From Chenopodium formosanum (Eukaryota > Streptophyta > Magnoliopsida > Caryophyllales > Amaranthaceae): a stretch of 64,000 bases of DNA. The stretch lies in the NCBI GenBank assembly GCA_024500155.1, contig CM044873.1, positions 1,617,001-1,681,000 on the forward strand. The letters run 5' to 3'. How positions within the stretch are numbered: position 1 is the first letter of the stretch; each line of letters opens with the position of its first letter. Below the pieces are notes generated by a model. That model searched no databases, had not been told where the DNA came from, and was given only the letters and a program-made list of their open reading frames with translations. Of this stretch, positions 54,718 to 64,000 are shown in pieces. Made by a program: the position numbers and the translations under genes.

Positions 54718-57700
54718 CTAAAGTACATTCTCGACATAATATTTTTTGAGGACACCCGTATTCCAGACGTTTTTTAACGGTACGCCCTCTAGAGTCATAA
54801 GCCGATACGATCCTTGGCGAACTTTCTCATACACTTGATAGGGTCCTTCCCAGTTCGCAGTCAGCTTGCCATCGGAATTCCCCCTACCCGTTGCTGTCGT
54901 TCGACGAAGGACCAAATCACCCTCTTCCAGGGGCCGGTAGTTGACTCTCTTGTTGTACGCTTGACTCATACGACTCTTATAAGCTGCTGACTTGATGGCA
55001 GCCGTAAGTTGAATCTCAGGTAAGAAGTCTAATTGCTGTCGTAGGAGCAAGTCGTTTTGATCCTCACAAAAATGCTGGATACGAAACGTGGGGAGTCCTA
55101 CTTCAGCCGGAACGACGGCTTCGGAGCCGAAAGCAAGGTTGTATGGCGATTCTCCGGTGGTTTCCCGTGTTGTTGTTCTATTTGCCCATAATATTTCCGG
55201 GACCAGATCTGCCCACAAGCCTTTGGCATCTTCGACTTTCTTTTTCAGCGCCGTTAATATCTGCTTATTTGCGGCTTCCGCTTGACCATTTGACTGAGGG
55301 TGGCAGACGGCCGCATATGCAAATTTTACTTTGTATATGCTAAGGAAGTTCTTAACCGGATTGCAATCAAATTGGGAGCCGTGATCAAAAACCATGGCGA
55401 CCGGTAGCCCAAATCGGGTGAATATACTCTTCCATACGAACTTCTTAACTTCGCTGGCTGTTATTCTAACTACCGGCTCTGCTTCTATCCATTTAGTGAA
55501 GTAGTCAATCCCCACTATCAGGAATTTTCGGTTCCCTATCGCCGACGTAAAAGGTCCGATAATGTCCATTCCCCATTGTGCAAACGGTATTGGATTTAGG
55601 ATTGGTGATAGATCATTTGGTGGCTGATTTATTGCCGGTCCAAATTTTTGACATTTATCGCACCTTTTCGCGTATGCTAAAGTGTCGACATTCATTGTTG
55701 GCCAATAATATCCCCTTTTCATAGCTTCCAAGGACATTGATCGGCCTCCAGCGTGATTTCCACAATCCCCTTCATGGATCTCCTCTATCAGCCTAGCTGA
55801 CTCGTAGGCCGTAATACATCTTCGCAAAGGTAAAGAGAACCCCCTTTTATACAGCATTCCTTTGAACATGACAAACCAGACACTATCCTTCTTTATTTTC
55901 TGGGGTTGAACTTTGTCAGCCGGTAGAGCGTTGTGCACCATATACGCCAGTATGCCATCATACCATTCTTTGCCTTTAACCACGCAATTGACCTCTTTTG
56001 GAGCGTTGTCGGGGTCAATGCTCTTATGCTCTAGGAGTTCCACCATCACAGTACGCTCTAGATCATTGAAACTTGAACTTGCCAGTTTCGCCAAGGCGTC
56101 TGCCTGTGTGTTTTGCGCTCTCGGCACCAAATGTATCTCGAACGACTCCAAGTCAGCCGTTATTGCTTTAAGTTTTGCCAGGTAAGCCATCATTGTTTGT
56201 TCCTTGGCTTCATAGGTACCGTCAAATTGACTCGCCACCAATTGTGAGTCGGTCGTGAGCACTACCCGCCTTGCTTCAGCCGCCACACATAATTGCACCC
56301 CCGCAAGCGCTGCCTCGTATTCAACTTCATTTTTCGAGGCCTTGAACTTGAATTTGACGGCATATTCGAATATGTCACCTTGCGGTGATGTCATGACTAT
56401 ACCGGCTCCAGAGCCTGTGGATGCTGAGGAGCCGTCAACGGAAACCTTCCACACTCCGCTGATTTCTTCTTCTTCTATGTAGGATGCTTCCACAATGAAA
56501 TAAGACAAAGCCTGAGCCTTTATCGATACTCGTGGCTTGTAAATTATAGCATATTCCGACAATTCCACCGCCCACTTAAGCAACCTTCCTGACGTCTCCA
56601 TCTTCTGTAGGGACTTCTCTAACGGCTGGTTTGTTAAAACATCAATGGTATGCGCATCGAAATATGGTCTAAGTTTTCTTGCTGCTATTACCACTGCATA
56701 TGCAATCTTTTCTATCAGAGGATACCTTCTCTCGGCTGCGTTCAAGACGTGGCTCACAAAATAAATTGGCAATTGCACCCTTTTTCGGTCTACTATCAGC
56801 ACTGCTGCAACCGTTTTCGGAGATGCCGAGACATACAACTGCAGGCTTTCTCCCTGTTCCGGCCGTGCTATGGTCGGGAGAGACCTTAGATGGTTTTTGA
56901 CCACCTCTAACGCCTTTGCTTGCTCTTCTCCCCAAGTGAACGTTTTATTTTGTCGAAGCACTACAAAGAACGGTAAGGCTTTATCAGCTGATTTGCTAAT
57001 AAATCTTGTCAGCGCCGCCATGCGGCCTGTAAGTTTTTGTATATCCTTTATTGACTTGGGTTGCGGCAGGCTTAGTATTGCTTCTATTTTGTCGGGATTT
57101 GCATCTATCCCCCTTTCACTAACCATGAATCCCAAGAACTTCCCTGAACGAACCCCGAAGACGCATTTCTCCGGATTGAGCTTCATTCGGTACTGACGCA
57201 AAGTTTCGAATGTTTCCTTTAAATCCGCAACATGATCACCGGCTAACCGGCTTTTCACGATAGAGTCATCAACATATACCTCCACATTTCTTCCTTTCTG
57301 ATGTGCGAAAACTTTGTCTACCAATTTTTGATATGTTGCCCCGGCATTTCGTAGCCCAAACGGCATTGGCTTGTAACAAAATACTCCGGCATCAGTGATA
57401 AAAGCCGCCTTCGTTCTGTCCGGTGCATACAGGCTAACCTGATGATATCCCGAGAATGCATCCATGAAACTGAGCAGGGCGTGGCCGGAAGTTGAATCTA
57501 CCAGCCTATCTATTCGGGGCAGTGGGTAGCAATCTTTTGGGCAGGCTTTATTCAGGTCAGTGAAGTCCACACACATTCTCCATTTTCCTTACGGTTTTCT
57601 CACCATGACCACATTTGCTAACCATTCAGGGTATGTACAAGGCTCGATAAAACCCGCCGCTAGCAATTTGTTTACCTCCGCCTGTATTGCCTCTATCTTT

Positions 57701-60246
57701 TCTGTCGAGAAATTTCGTTTTTTCTGCCTAACCGGTCTGGCATTTCTATCCACGTTCAGCTTGTGCACTATGACGTCTGGGTGAATCCCTGGCATTTCAT
57801 CTGCCGAGAAAGCAAATACATCAGCGTTTTCCCGCAAAAGTTCTACCAGATGGCAACGGGTATCAACATCCATGTCTGACCCCACTCGCACAGTTCTTCC
57901 CGATACCCCGGGCTGCAACTCAATTCCCACCGTCTCCCCTCCCGGCGAAGGACGGGGAACTGCTGCCGGGCGAGTATCGAAATTTTCCATCGCCAAATCA
58001 CGTGCAGATACATCTCGCCCCCTTTTCTGCGTTTCCTGGTTGACTCGGGGCTGTCGGTTAGGCTGCTTCAAAGCTGTTACATAGCATTCTCTGGCCATTG
58101 TCTGGCCTCCCCTAACGCGCTCTGCCTTCCCTGAATTTGAAACATATACCATTGTTAAATGATATGTAGAAACTACTCCATGCACATCGTGGATCAAGGG
58201 TCTACCGACAATGGCGTTGTACGCGGATGGCACATCAACTACCAAGAATTCCGTCATAACATCCCTGGCCGCCACGCCCTCGCCGATTCTAACTTGCAGT
58301 GCTATTCTTCCTTCCGGCCTGACTGTAGAGCCGTTGAAACCGATAATTGGGTATGATACCGGGGTGAGGTACTTCCGGCCTATTCTCATTGCATCAAATG
58401 CCTCTGCAAACAGGATGTTAGCAGAACTTCCTCCGTCGACCAACACGCGCTTGATGTTGGCTCCATTGACCGTCAGAATTAAAACCAATGGATCATCGTG
58501 AGGAAAGACCAAACCTTTGGCGTCTGCCTCTGAAAAGGACACCGCCGGCATGGACGCGGGCCTTGGTCGTTCATCTATGCCTAGTGCGTTTACGGTATGT
58601 CGGTGTTCAGACAGACTCTTTTTCGCCCCGCTAACTGAGCCCCCATGAACCGGACCACCGGTAATAACCTCTATGGTGATCTTGTGTCCTGGTACATTGT
58701 TCCCTTGCCGGTATTCCCCGTTGTGGTTTCGCCGAAGAGTGTCGTCCTGCATGGACGACTCACCTTGCCTTCGGTATTCGCTCTGTCTGGGCTGCGGGGC
58801 TTGCTGCCGGCTTGGCCCTGCCTGAGCTCGATACTGAGTCAGATGACCCCTTCTGATAAGGTCCTCTATATTTTCCTTCAGCTGAGTGCATTCCTCCGTA
58901 TAATGGCCGATATCCCTGTGAAACATGCAGTACTTCTTTGTATCCCGACCCTTGGTTATCATTGGTGCCGGTCGTGTCCATTCTTCTCGGTGTTGATTTA
59001 TCGAATATATCGCCGCCCTGGGTGTGTTCAATTGCGTGTAGCTGCTGTACCGGCCAAGACCTCTGGGTGGCCTAGCGGCTCTTGGCTGGTTTGACTGCTG
59101 TTGTGGTCTAGTCGCTCCGCCGACATAAGAATGAGGCGCAACGCCACCATTCTGCCTTCGTGAGGGCTCTGCTGCCGCTATCTGACTACTGGTTTTCAGC
59201 AACTCCTCGCTTTTGATGTACTCATAAGCCTTGCCAAAGGCCACGCCTAAATTTGGGAACGACTTTCTTGCCATGTATTTCTTGAAGTCGCTATCCCCTA
59301 GACCATTCATCAAGGCCATTACCGCTATTTCTTGTTGTAATTTCGGTATTGTATTAGCCTCACCATTAAACCTTCTTATGAAATCTCTAAGGGACTCATC
59401 CCTCCTCTGCCTGACCGACATAAGCTCTCCAGAAGTTCTCTGTCTGGCACTATTACTAACATACTGACCGGTAAACATTTCGACCAAGGTATCGAAGCAA
59501 TCAATTGACCCGTTCTCCAAATTCGAAAACCAATCCGAGGCTGGCCCCGTAAGTGTTGTCGGGAACACCTTGCACCACACGGCATCGGTGTCGGTATAAA
59601 GTAACATATGGCTTTCAAATGCGGCTATATACCGCTTGGGGTCTCCTTTGCCGTCAAAGGTGCACGCCGGCATTTTTATCCTTTCCATCTGCTGGTCCAG
59701 TACCTCCTGGGTAAAAGGTGATACTCTCGGCCTGACTACAGTCCTTACTCCACGCCTCAGCGGTCCGCTACTAATCTCCTGCTGTCGGGACCCTGAATCC
59801 TCTATTTGCGTCCCATGAGTCAGTTGGCGCTGACTGGGAACAATCATTCCTTGATTTTGGGGCGGTGGCGGCGGTTGTTCGTCCGCCTGGTTGAACTGGC
59901 TTGCCAGATTCACAATCACAGGAACGGCCGGTGTATTATTTCGCCCCCTGTTGGCTGCAGCTTCAGCCTCCTTCCTTTTTCGGGACATCGCCTTCATTAC
60001 CCTTGCCGTTACCTCTAACTCCTCTGGGGTAAACCCCTCCATGGGGTCCAACATTCGTGCGGGGCTCCGTTCTGGTGTTACCGGTGTGCTCACAGCATTC
60101 CTGTGAAGAAGATGGGTTTCATCCTCCACTTCAATCTCGGGTATTGCATTGACGGTCTTGTTTGCATTGACATTCAAAGTGCTGCTATCATACTGACGGT
60201 TTTCGGTGTTTGCTGTCGGTGTTATGCGTTCCTGATTTTCTTCCAT
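54718..60246 (-). pseudogene. Gag-Pol polyprotein, copy 3, broken by a nonsense codon in RT
   Basis: The frame is the same as in copies 1 and 2 but Ser886 (TCA) is TAA, a single base change at 57590. It splits the frame into 885 residues (60246-57589) and a downstream part whose next Met is at 57576. The stop lies between 'VMVRKP' and 'GKWRMCVDF', upstream of all reverse transcriptase catalytic residues, so RT, both RNases H and integrase would not be made. Private missense changes: T51A, N319S, T427A, R515G, S636G, Q689H and M945T. The C-terminal half shows no amino-acid differences from copy 1. Confidence 0.93.
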
Positions 60247-60286
60247 GACTGGCGTAGGTTATTTGGACGATAGAAGTTATTACTAT

Positions 60287-60304
60287 CCCCTCCTTCTAGC
60301 GCCA
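60287..60304 (-). other. Primer-binding site at the array's true 5' LTR
   Basis: TGGCGCTAGAAGGAGGGG on the minus strand, two bases downstream of LTR D. It would be used by RNA initiated in the outermost 5' LTR. Confidence 0.6.
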
Positions 60305-60599
60305 ACTGTTCCGGGTAGCTCCGGCACAGATAATCTCCGTGGGTGGGTAAAGGTTTACCGTCCAATTGCGCACCTACACAGTCAACACAGATAAGCTAAC
60401 CCGGGGGTTATCCGGGAATAACCTCTCCGATGCTAAAGTCAGCAATCCGGTAAGAAGAAAGAATGAAGAGAGAGAAAGTGTTTAAGTATATATATAGAGA
60501 GAGAGAAATTGTTTAAGTATATAGAGAGAGAGAGAGAAATTGTTTAAGTATATAGAGAGAGAGAGAGAAATTGTACCTTTGGGTGAATATTTGCTTGGG

Positions 60600-60607
60600 T
60601 ATATATA
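60600..60607 (-). promoter_or_regulatory. LTR TATA box (minus strand)
   Basis: TATATATA within CTATATATACCC on the minus strand. The pyrimidine-rich (TCTCTC) stretch further downstream would be the transcribed leader. The equivalents in LTRs A-C are at 27028, 38220 and 49411. Confidence 0.6.
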
Positions 60608-60625
60608 GAAGAATAACCAAGCTGG

Positions 60626-60704
60626 TGCCACCTATAACGATAGGTGGCAAACCGACCTCATAAGCAACAGGTGCCTACGTGGCCTCAAGCAGCTCCCCAC
60701 GTGG
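60626..60704 (-). promoter_or_regulatory. LTR upstream control region: palindrome and paired ACGTGG boxes
   Basis: Upstream of the TATA box on the minus strand lie a perfect 8-bp palindrome TGCCACCT-8nt-AGGTGGCA (60626-60649), an ACGTGG box (60677-60682) and a CCACGTGG G-box (60697-60704). Paired ACGTGG elements are typical of ABA/stress (bZIP) responsive plant promoters; activity here is inferred. Confidence 0.5.
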
Positions 60705-60826
60705 CCGTTTAAAAAGGCCGTTATGGGTACTTAAACTTTCTTATTAATCTTATTAATCAGTTGTTCCTGTGTTATGATTGTCTCTTATCGGCTAATTAGG
60801 TATTACTACCGGTATTATCCCGTACA

Positions 60827-60831
60827 CATTA
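60827..60831. repeat. 5-bp target-site duplication of the array, right (CATTA)
   Basis: Exact match to 26730-26734. Confidence 0.85.
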
Positions 60832-60947
60832 TGCCTAACCTGTAAATAATAGCTTGCTGAAATTCATAATTTCTGAAGTAGGAGTTTCATTTTTACATCC
60901 TTGCTGTTTTGTAAGCATATAATCAATCCATTTAAATTTGGTAGTTA

Positions 60948-61154
60948 GGGCCTGTTCACATTTACTTAATTTCAGTTCAGTTCGGTTCAGTTCAGCTCCA
61001 ATCAGTTCAGTTCAGTTTAGTTCCAATCAGTTCAGTTCAGTTCAGCTCTTAATTTCCCTCTCACATAAAATATTCATTTCAGCTCAATTCAGTTCAGTTC
61101 AGCTTCAATCAGTTCAGTTCAGCTCAGCTCAATTCAGTAAATATGAACAGGCCC
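60948..61154. mobile_element. TTCAG-filled Harbinger-like MITE, copy 4 (best preserved)
   Basis: The ends gggcctgttcacattta and taaatatgaacaggccc are flanked by perfect TTA duplications (60945-60947, 61155-61157). The interior is almost wholly TTCAG/CTCAG pentamers, with the 'aaatattcatttcagct' module in the middle. TIR and TWA target duplication fit PIF/Harbinger (Tourist-type) MITEs. Confidence 0.85.
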
Positions 61155-61157
61155 TTA

Positions 61158-61610
61158 GACTTGCCGTTGAGCATGGGTGTGATTAGGGGAAGGATAACAA
61201 AATCTCAAACCCTAAAGAGTGAAAATATTACAGTAGTCATTTGAAATATGATTACCATATTGTTATAATGATTATATATTATAGTTTCTAATTGACATAT
61301 TTTTTTTCTAAGTAATTAATTATACTACTTTATTTTTGGTACTACATAGTATTATCAACATTTTTTTTTTATTTATCAAATTTTTAGTTTCATTTATGTG
61401 ATTTTTATTCTTATTTTAGAGTAGTTTCTAAAAAAATACTCCGTATTATTTTTATTGGATTTAAATTTTCAAAAATAATATTTACATTGTAGATATTATA
61501 AGAGTAATAGTGGTCATTTTATAATGTTAAAAATGAACTGATCATATTGTTTATCATTAAAATAATATGGTCTTACCATTGGGCCAAGGGTCTTACTCCA
61601 ATTTAAGATC

Positions 61611-61656
<46 letters not shown>

Positions 61657-62537
61657 CCCAATTTAAGAGTGTTATAACTTATAAGAATGGGTGTAAAATG
61701 CATGTTTACAATTTCTAGATCCCAAGATGGGCATCTCACACTAACGTAGAATAATTGGTCTATGATTTCTTTTTTTAGTAATTTATTGATCTAAAATCTC
61801 TCTGCTAATATTAATACGGAGTACAATACATGCATAAATGCATATTTCATATTGTGTAATTAAATTGACTTAGCTGAATAAAAATCCAAGGAATAGATAT
61901 GATACCTCAGCATCTTCTTAGAAATAAATGAAAGCATATGACCAATTATTCCCGTCCCACGTTGTAGTTTCTTCAGAAAAGACAGTATCTAATTAATTTC
62001 GTTGTCTTAATTAGTTTAATTACGCTGCCCTAATTAATTAGTAGAGTATCAAACTAATCACGCTATTCAAAATAATTAAACAGGCAAACAGATAGAGATA
62101 TATAGTACGGTAAACAGTACAATTGCTGCCATTCTTATGTTACGGACTATGTACTAGGTAGATCTTTCATCTTTGAGCTTAAGGTAGATTGCCCATCTGA
62201 TTGGTACATTATCTACTCTGAAATCAAAATTTATGACAAAATCACATATCGATCTGTGTTATAACTTATGAGTGCTTAATAATTTATATTCTTTCCTATT
62301 CTTAATAGAAATCGTACATGAGTATAACATAAATTAAAAGGCAATACAAATTTACGAGTACATTGAAATGAATATATACTCTCCACATTACTTTTTGATT
62401 CTTTATTTATAGAGTAAAGTTCACATTATTATGAAGTGAGACAAAATTGTGCACATAGGGTCGCAGATGGGGGTCAATGAGAAGAGAGGGAGCACAAAGA
62501 GACCAATTGAGTTGAAATTTACGTATGAAAAATTAAC
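61158..62537. other. Intergenic, no gene recognised
   Basis: AT-rich. The only structure is the 45-T run at 61612-61656 flanked by an 11-bp direct repeat (ccaatttaaga at 61598-61608 and 61658-61668), possibly a poly(A) insertion on the minus strand. Confidence 0.4.
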
Positions 62538-62882
62538 ATCCCCCATCCCATAATACACATGAGATGTTAGACTTTTTTTTCACTATTCATACATTAGGTT
62601 TGACCACAATTTTTTACAAACATAATTAAAGTATATTTTATCATAAAATATGTTGTTAATTAATTAGATAGGTTTTAATATTAAGTTTTGTAATATAATT
62701 TTTAAAATAATTTTCATTAACATATAATTATATAAAAATAAAGTCAAACTAGTGCATTGACATGTGTGTAATATTTGATTGTGTCATATATTACGGTACA
62801 TATAGAGTAATTAAGATAATAAAACAATTCAAAAGAACACCTCAAACAAAATCACAGAACGAACAAAAAAGGACGGAGGAAG
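62538..62882. mobile_element. Decayed Stowaway-like element
   Basis: The right end ggacggaggaag is a typical Stowaway terminus. The left end (catcccccatcccataatac) matches it only loosely. The interior resembles the split element at 14412-15052 ('gcattgacatgtgtgtaatatttgattgtgtca' region). Confidence 0.5.
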
Positions 62883-63870
62883 TAACGTATCCATCCTGCA
62901 TACATGTAATCCCCGAAGATGATAAGGTCTCTAGTTTATTATCTAAACAACAAAGGGTACATATAAGTTGTTGAACGATAGAATATACAGTAGTCTTGTT
63001 AGAGCTAGTGTAGTTGGAACCTGCAAAATTGAATTGTTTGTGTCTGCCACCAAATGGTAACAAGAGATTCCTTGTCTTGAATTAATTAAATTACTACAGC
63101 TACTACCATCAATGGAGGGTCGGGGCCTCATAATTTAGCTAATTAATGATTTTTCTGTTTAATTTTGGAAAAACATCATTTGGAAGTATCCCCATCATCT
63201 TCTTCCCCCAAACAGAGAACTTTCCTGTAGTATTACATTGTGTTTGTATGTATGACCCAGAATCATGCTTTGCTAGCCTGTCCTTTGTTTATTTACTTTA
63301 CTTTAAAGTTCCTTTTTTGATTTCATTGTATAAAGAATACTTTCTAAGTCCACCCCCACCACCAAATCATTGATCTCGAATTTAGTAGATTAAGGCCGGA
63401 GTTTGTTCTATTCTCCTTATTTAGGTTGAATCTTAATGAGTTGGTTTAGTCACATTTGAATTTTTCTAGTCTAGTTAATAATAAGAAGGTCAAGAGAAAA
63501 AAGTATAGATGTCTAAGTGTCGTTGTCTTTCATGATTATTTTTTAAACTGTCCTTACACATTTTGCTTTTGTTATGATATACGATTAATTTCTAATTGTT
63601 TTGACTTTTCAACATTTATTGATACTATATAATTGTACTCTAATACGAAGAATAGACTAATAGTTGTGTTGTCATTTTTCATCAATTGTGTTGACATTTT
63701 TAGTCATTTAAATTAGTTATTTAGACAGTGACATATTAGAAATCAATTATTCTTCTACTGATCTTGAATGAGTATAATTTTTTATTACTGATTAAGATCA
63801 ATTTTACTTAGTAAAGATAATTTCTACAAATTAAGTTCTTATTGGATCATCATAGTACTGTTTTTTTTTT
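62883..63870. other. Intergenic, no gene recognised
   Basis: Short frames on both strands show no domain or start context that would support a gene. Confidence 0.4.
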
Positions 63871-63894
63871 TTTTTTTTTTTTTTTTTTGAAGAG
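63871..63894 (-). mobile_element. Micro-retroinsertion (CTCTTC + A18) with 19-bp target duplication
   Basis: T18 + gaagag lies between direct repeats of atagtactg followed by ten T (63852-63870 and 63895-63913). On the minus strand it reads CTCTTC then poly(A). Because the duplication itself ends in T, the exact border inside the T run is arbitrary. Confidence 0.45.
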
Positions 63895-63913
63895 ATAGTA
63901 CTGTTTTTTTTTT

Positions 63914-64000
63914 AGTAAATTACTAATTTACATTTATTGGAGAACATATTGTTATAAGATGGGCTTTTGAATGAGATGGCTCACTTTTTAAGGCCCAATA
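63914..64000. other. Right edge of the window, nothing recognised
   Basis: AT-rich remainder with no identifiable feature. Confidence 0.4.

Larger units (their letters stand above)
26735..60826 (-). mobile_element. Triple tandem Ty3/gypsy Tat-lineage LTR retrotransposon (4 LTRs, 3 internals)
   Basis: Four 520-bp LTRs (26735, 37927, 49118, 60307) alternate with three internal regions; the repeat period is 11192, 11191 and 11189 bp. The element reads on the minus strand, so the rightmost LTR is the 5' LTR. Each LTR is bounded by TG...CA. Each internal region has a primer-binding site, one gag-pol frame, an oppositely oriented spliced gene, a 78-bp repeat block and a polypurine tract. The dual RNase H, missing chromodomain and antisense accessory gene are the known hallmarks of Tat-type elements (Grande/Retand/Ogre relatives). 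One CATTA duplication flanks the whole array. Confidence 0.95.
60307..60826 (-). repeat. LTR D (5' LTR of the array)
   Basis: 520 bp and, apart from the GA-repeat variant shared with LTR C, apparently identical to LTR A. This implies a very recent insertion or ongoing homogenisation. Confidence 0.95.

Noticed and set aside
60938..61186. 82-codon frame rich in SSVQFSS repeats
   Set aside because: It is a translation of the TTCAG pentamers of the MITE at 60948-61154.
61598..61668. 45-T run between 11-bp direct repeats
   Set aside because: The direct repeat is short and the A-tail is not at the end of the insert on the minus strand; too weak to call a retroinsertion, so only noted as a structure.

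Overview
The window is plant nuclear DNA: AT-rich, with spliced genes using GT-AG introns, long 5' UTR introns, several MITEs and one large LTR-retrotransposon block. Frequent short motifs such as tactccgtat and the TTCAG-rich MITEs make me lean towards a caryophyllid (spinach/beet/goosefoot type). That is an impression, not a demonstrated assignment.

Left arm (1-26.7 kb). A Stowaway-like MITE (102-360) is followed by a SAGA-subunit ADA1-like gene (2793-3896, +) with a probable 5' UTR intron. Next comes a diverged tandem duplication on the minus strand. Its better-preserved copy may be a small two-exon gene for a 76-residue secreted or membrane-anchored peptide (6313-7301), and its intron holds a 5'-truncated RTE-type LINE with a 17-bp target duplication. 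A complete four-exon class III peroxidase gene lies at 7926-9752 (-). Then about 13 kb shows no gene I can recognise but holds TTCAG-filled Harbinger-like MITEs, a nested MITE pair and tiny poly(A) insertions with target duplications. A two-exon gene (25270-26141, +) encodes a DUF863-like 'MLKHEETF..ELHRLYRIQK' protein with an EAR-like LTLSLG motif; a probable promoter and 5' UTR exon lie about 2 kb upstream.

Centre (26735-60826). This is one uninterrupted Ty3/gypsy Tat-lineage array on the minus strand: four 520-bp LTRs alternate with three nearly identical ~10.67-kb internal regions (LTR-int-LTR-int-LTR-int-LTR). The whole 34.1-kb block is flanked by a single 5-bp target duplication (CATTA). 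Each internal region encodes an 1842-residue Gag-Pol polyprotein (dual RNase H, integrase, no chromodomain) on the minus strand. Each also carries an oppositely oriented three-exon gene (predicted 932 aa, gypsy-type-transposon domain plus coiled coil) with its own G-box/TATA promoter. Copies 1 and 2 of gag-pol are open; copy 3 has a nonsense codon in reverse transcriptase.

Right arm (60.8-64 kb). No gene is recognisable. It contains another TTCAG MITE with perfect TTA duplications, a decayed Stowaway-like element and poly(T) tracts, one flanked by a 19-bp direct repeat.

The most unusual objects are the triple tandem retrotransposon under one target duplication with its antisense spliced gene, the micro-retroinsertions, the TTCAG-filled MITE family, and the small duplicated candidate peptide gene interrupted by a LINE.
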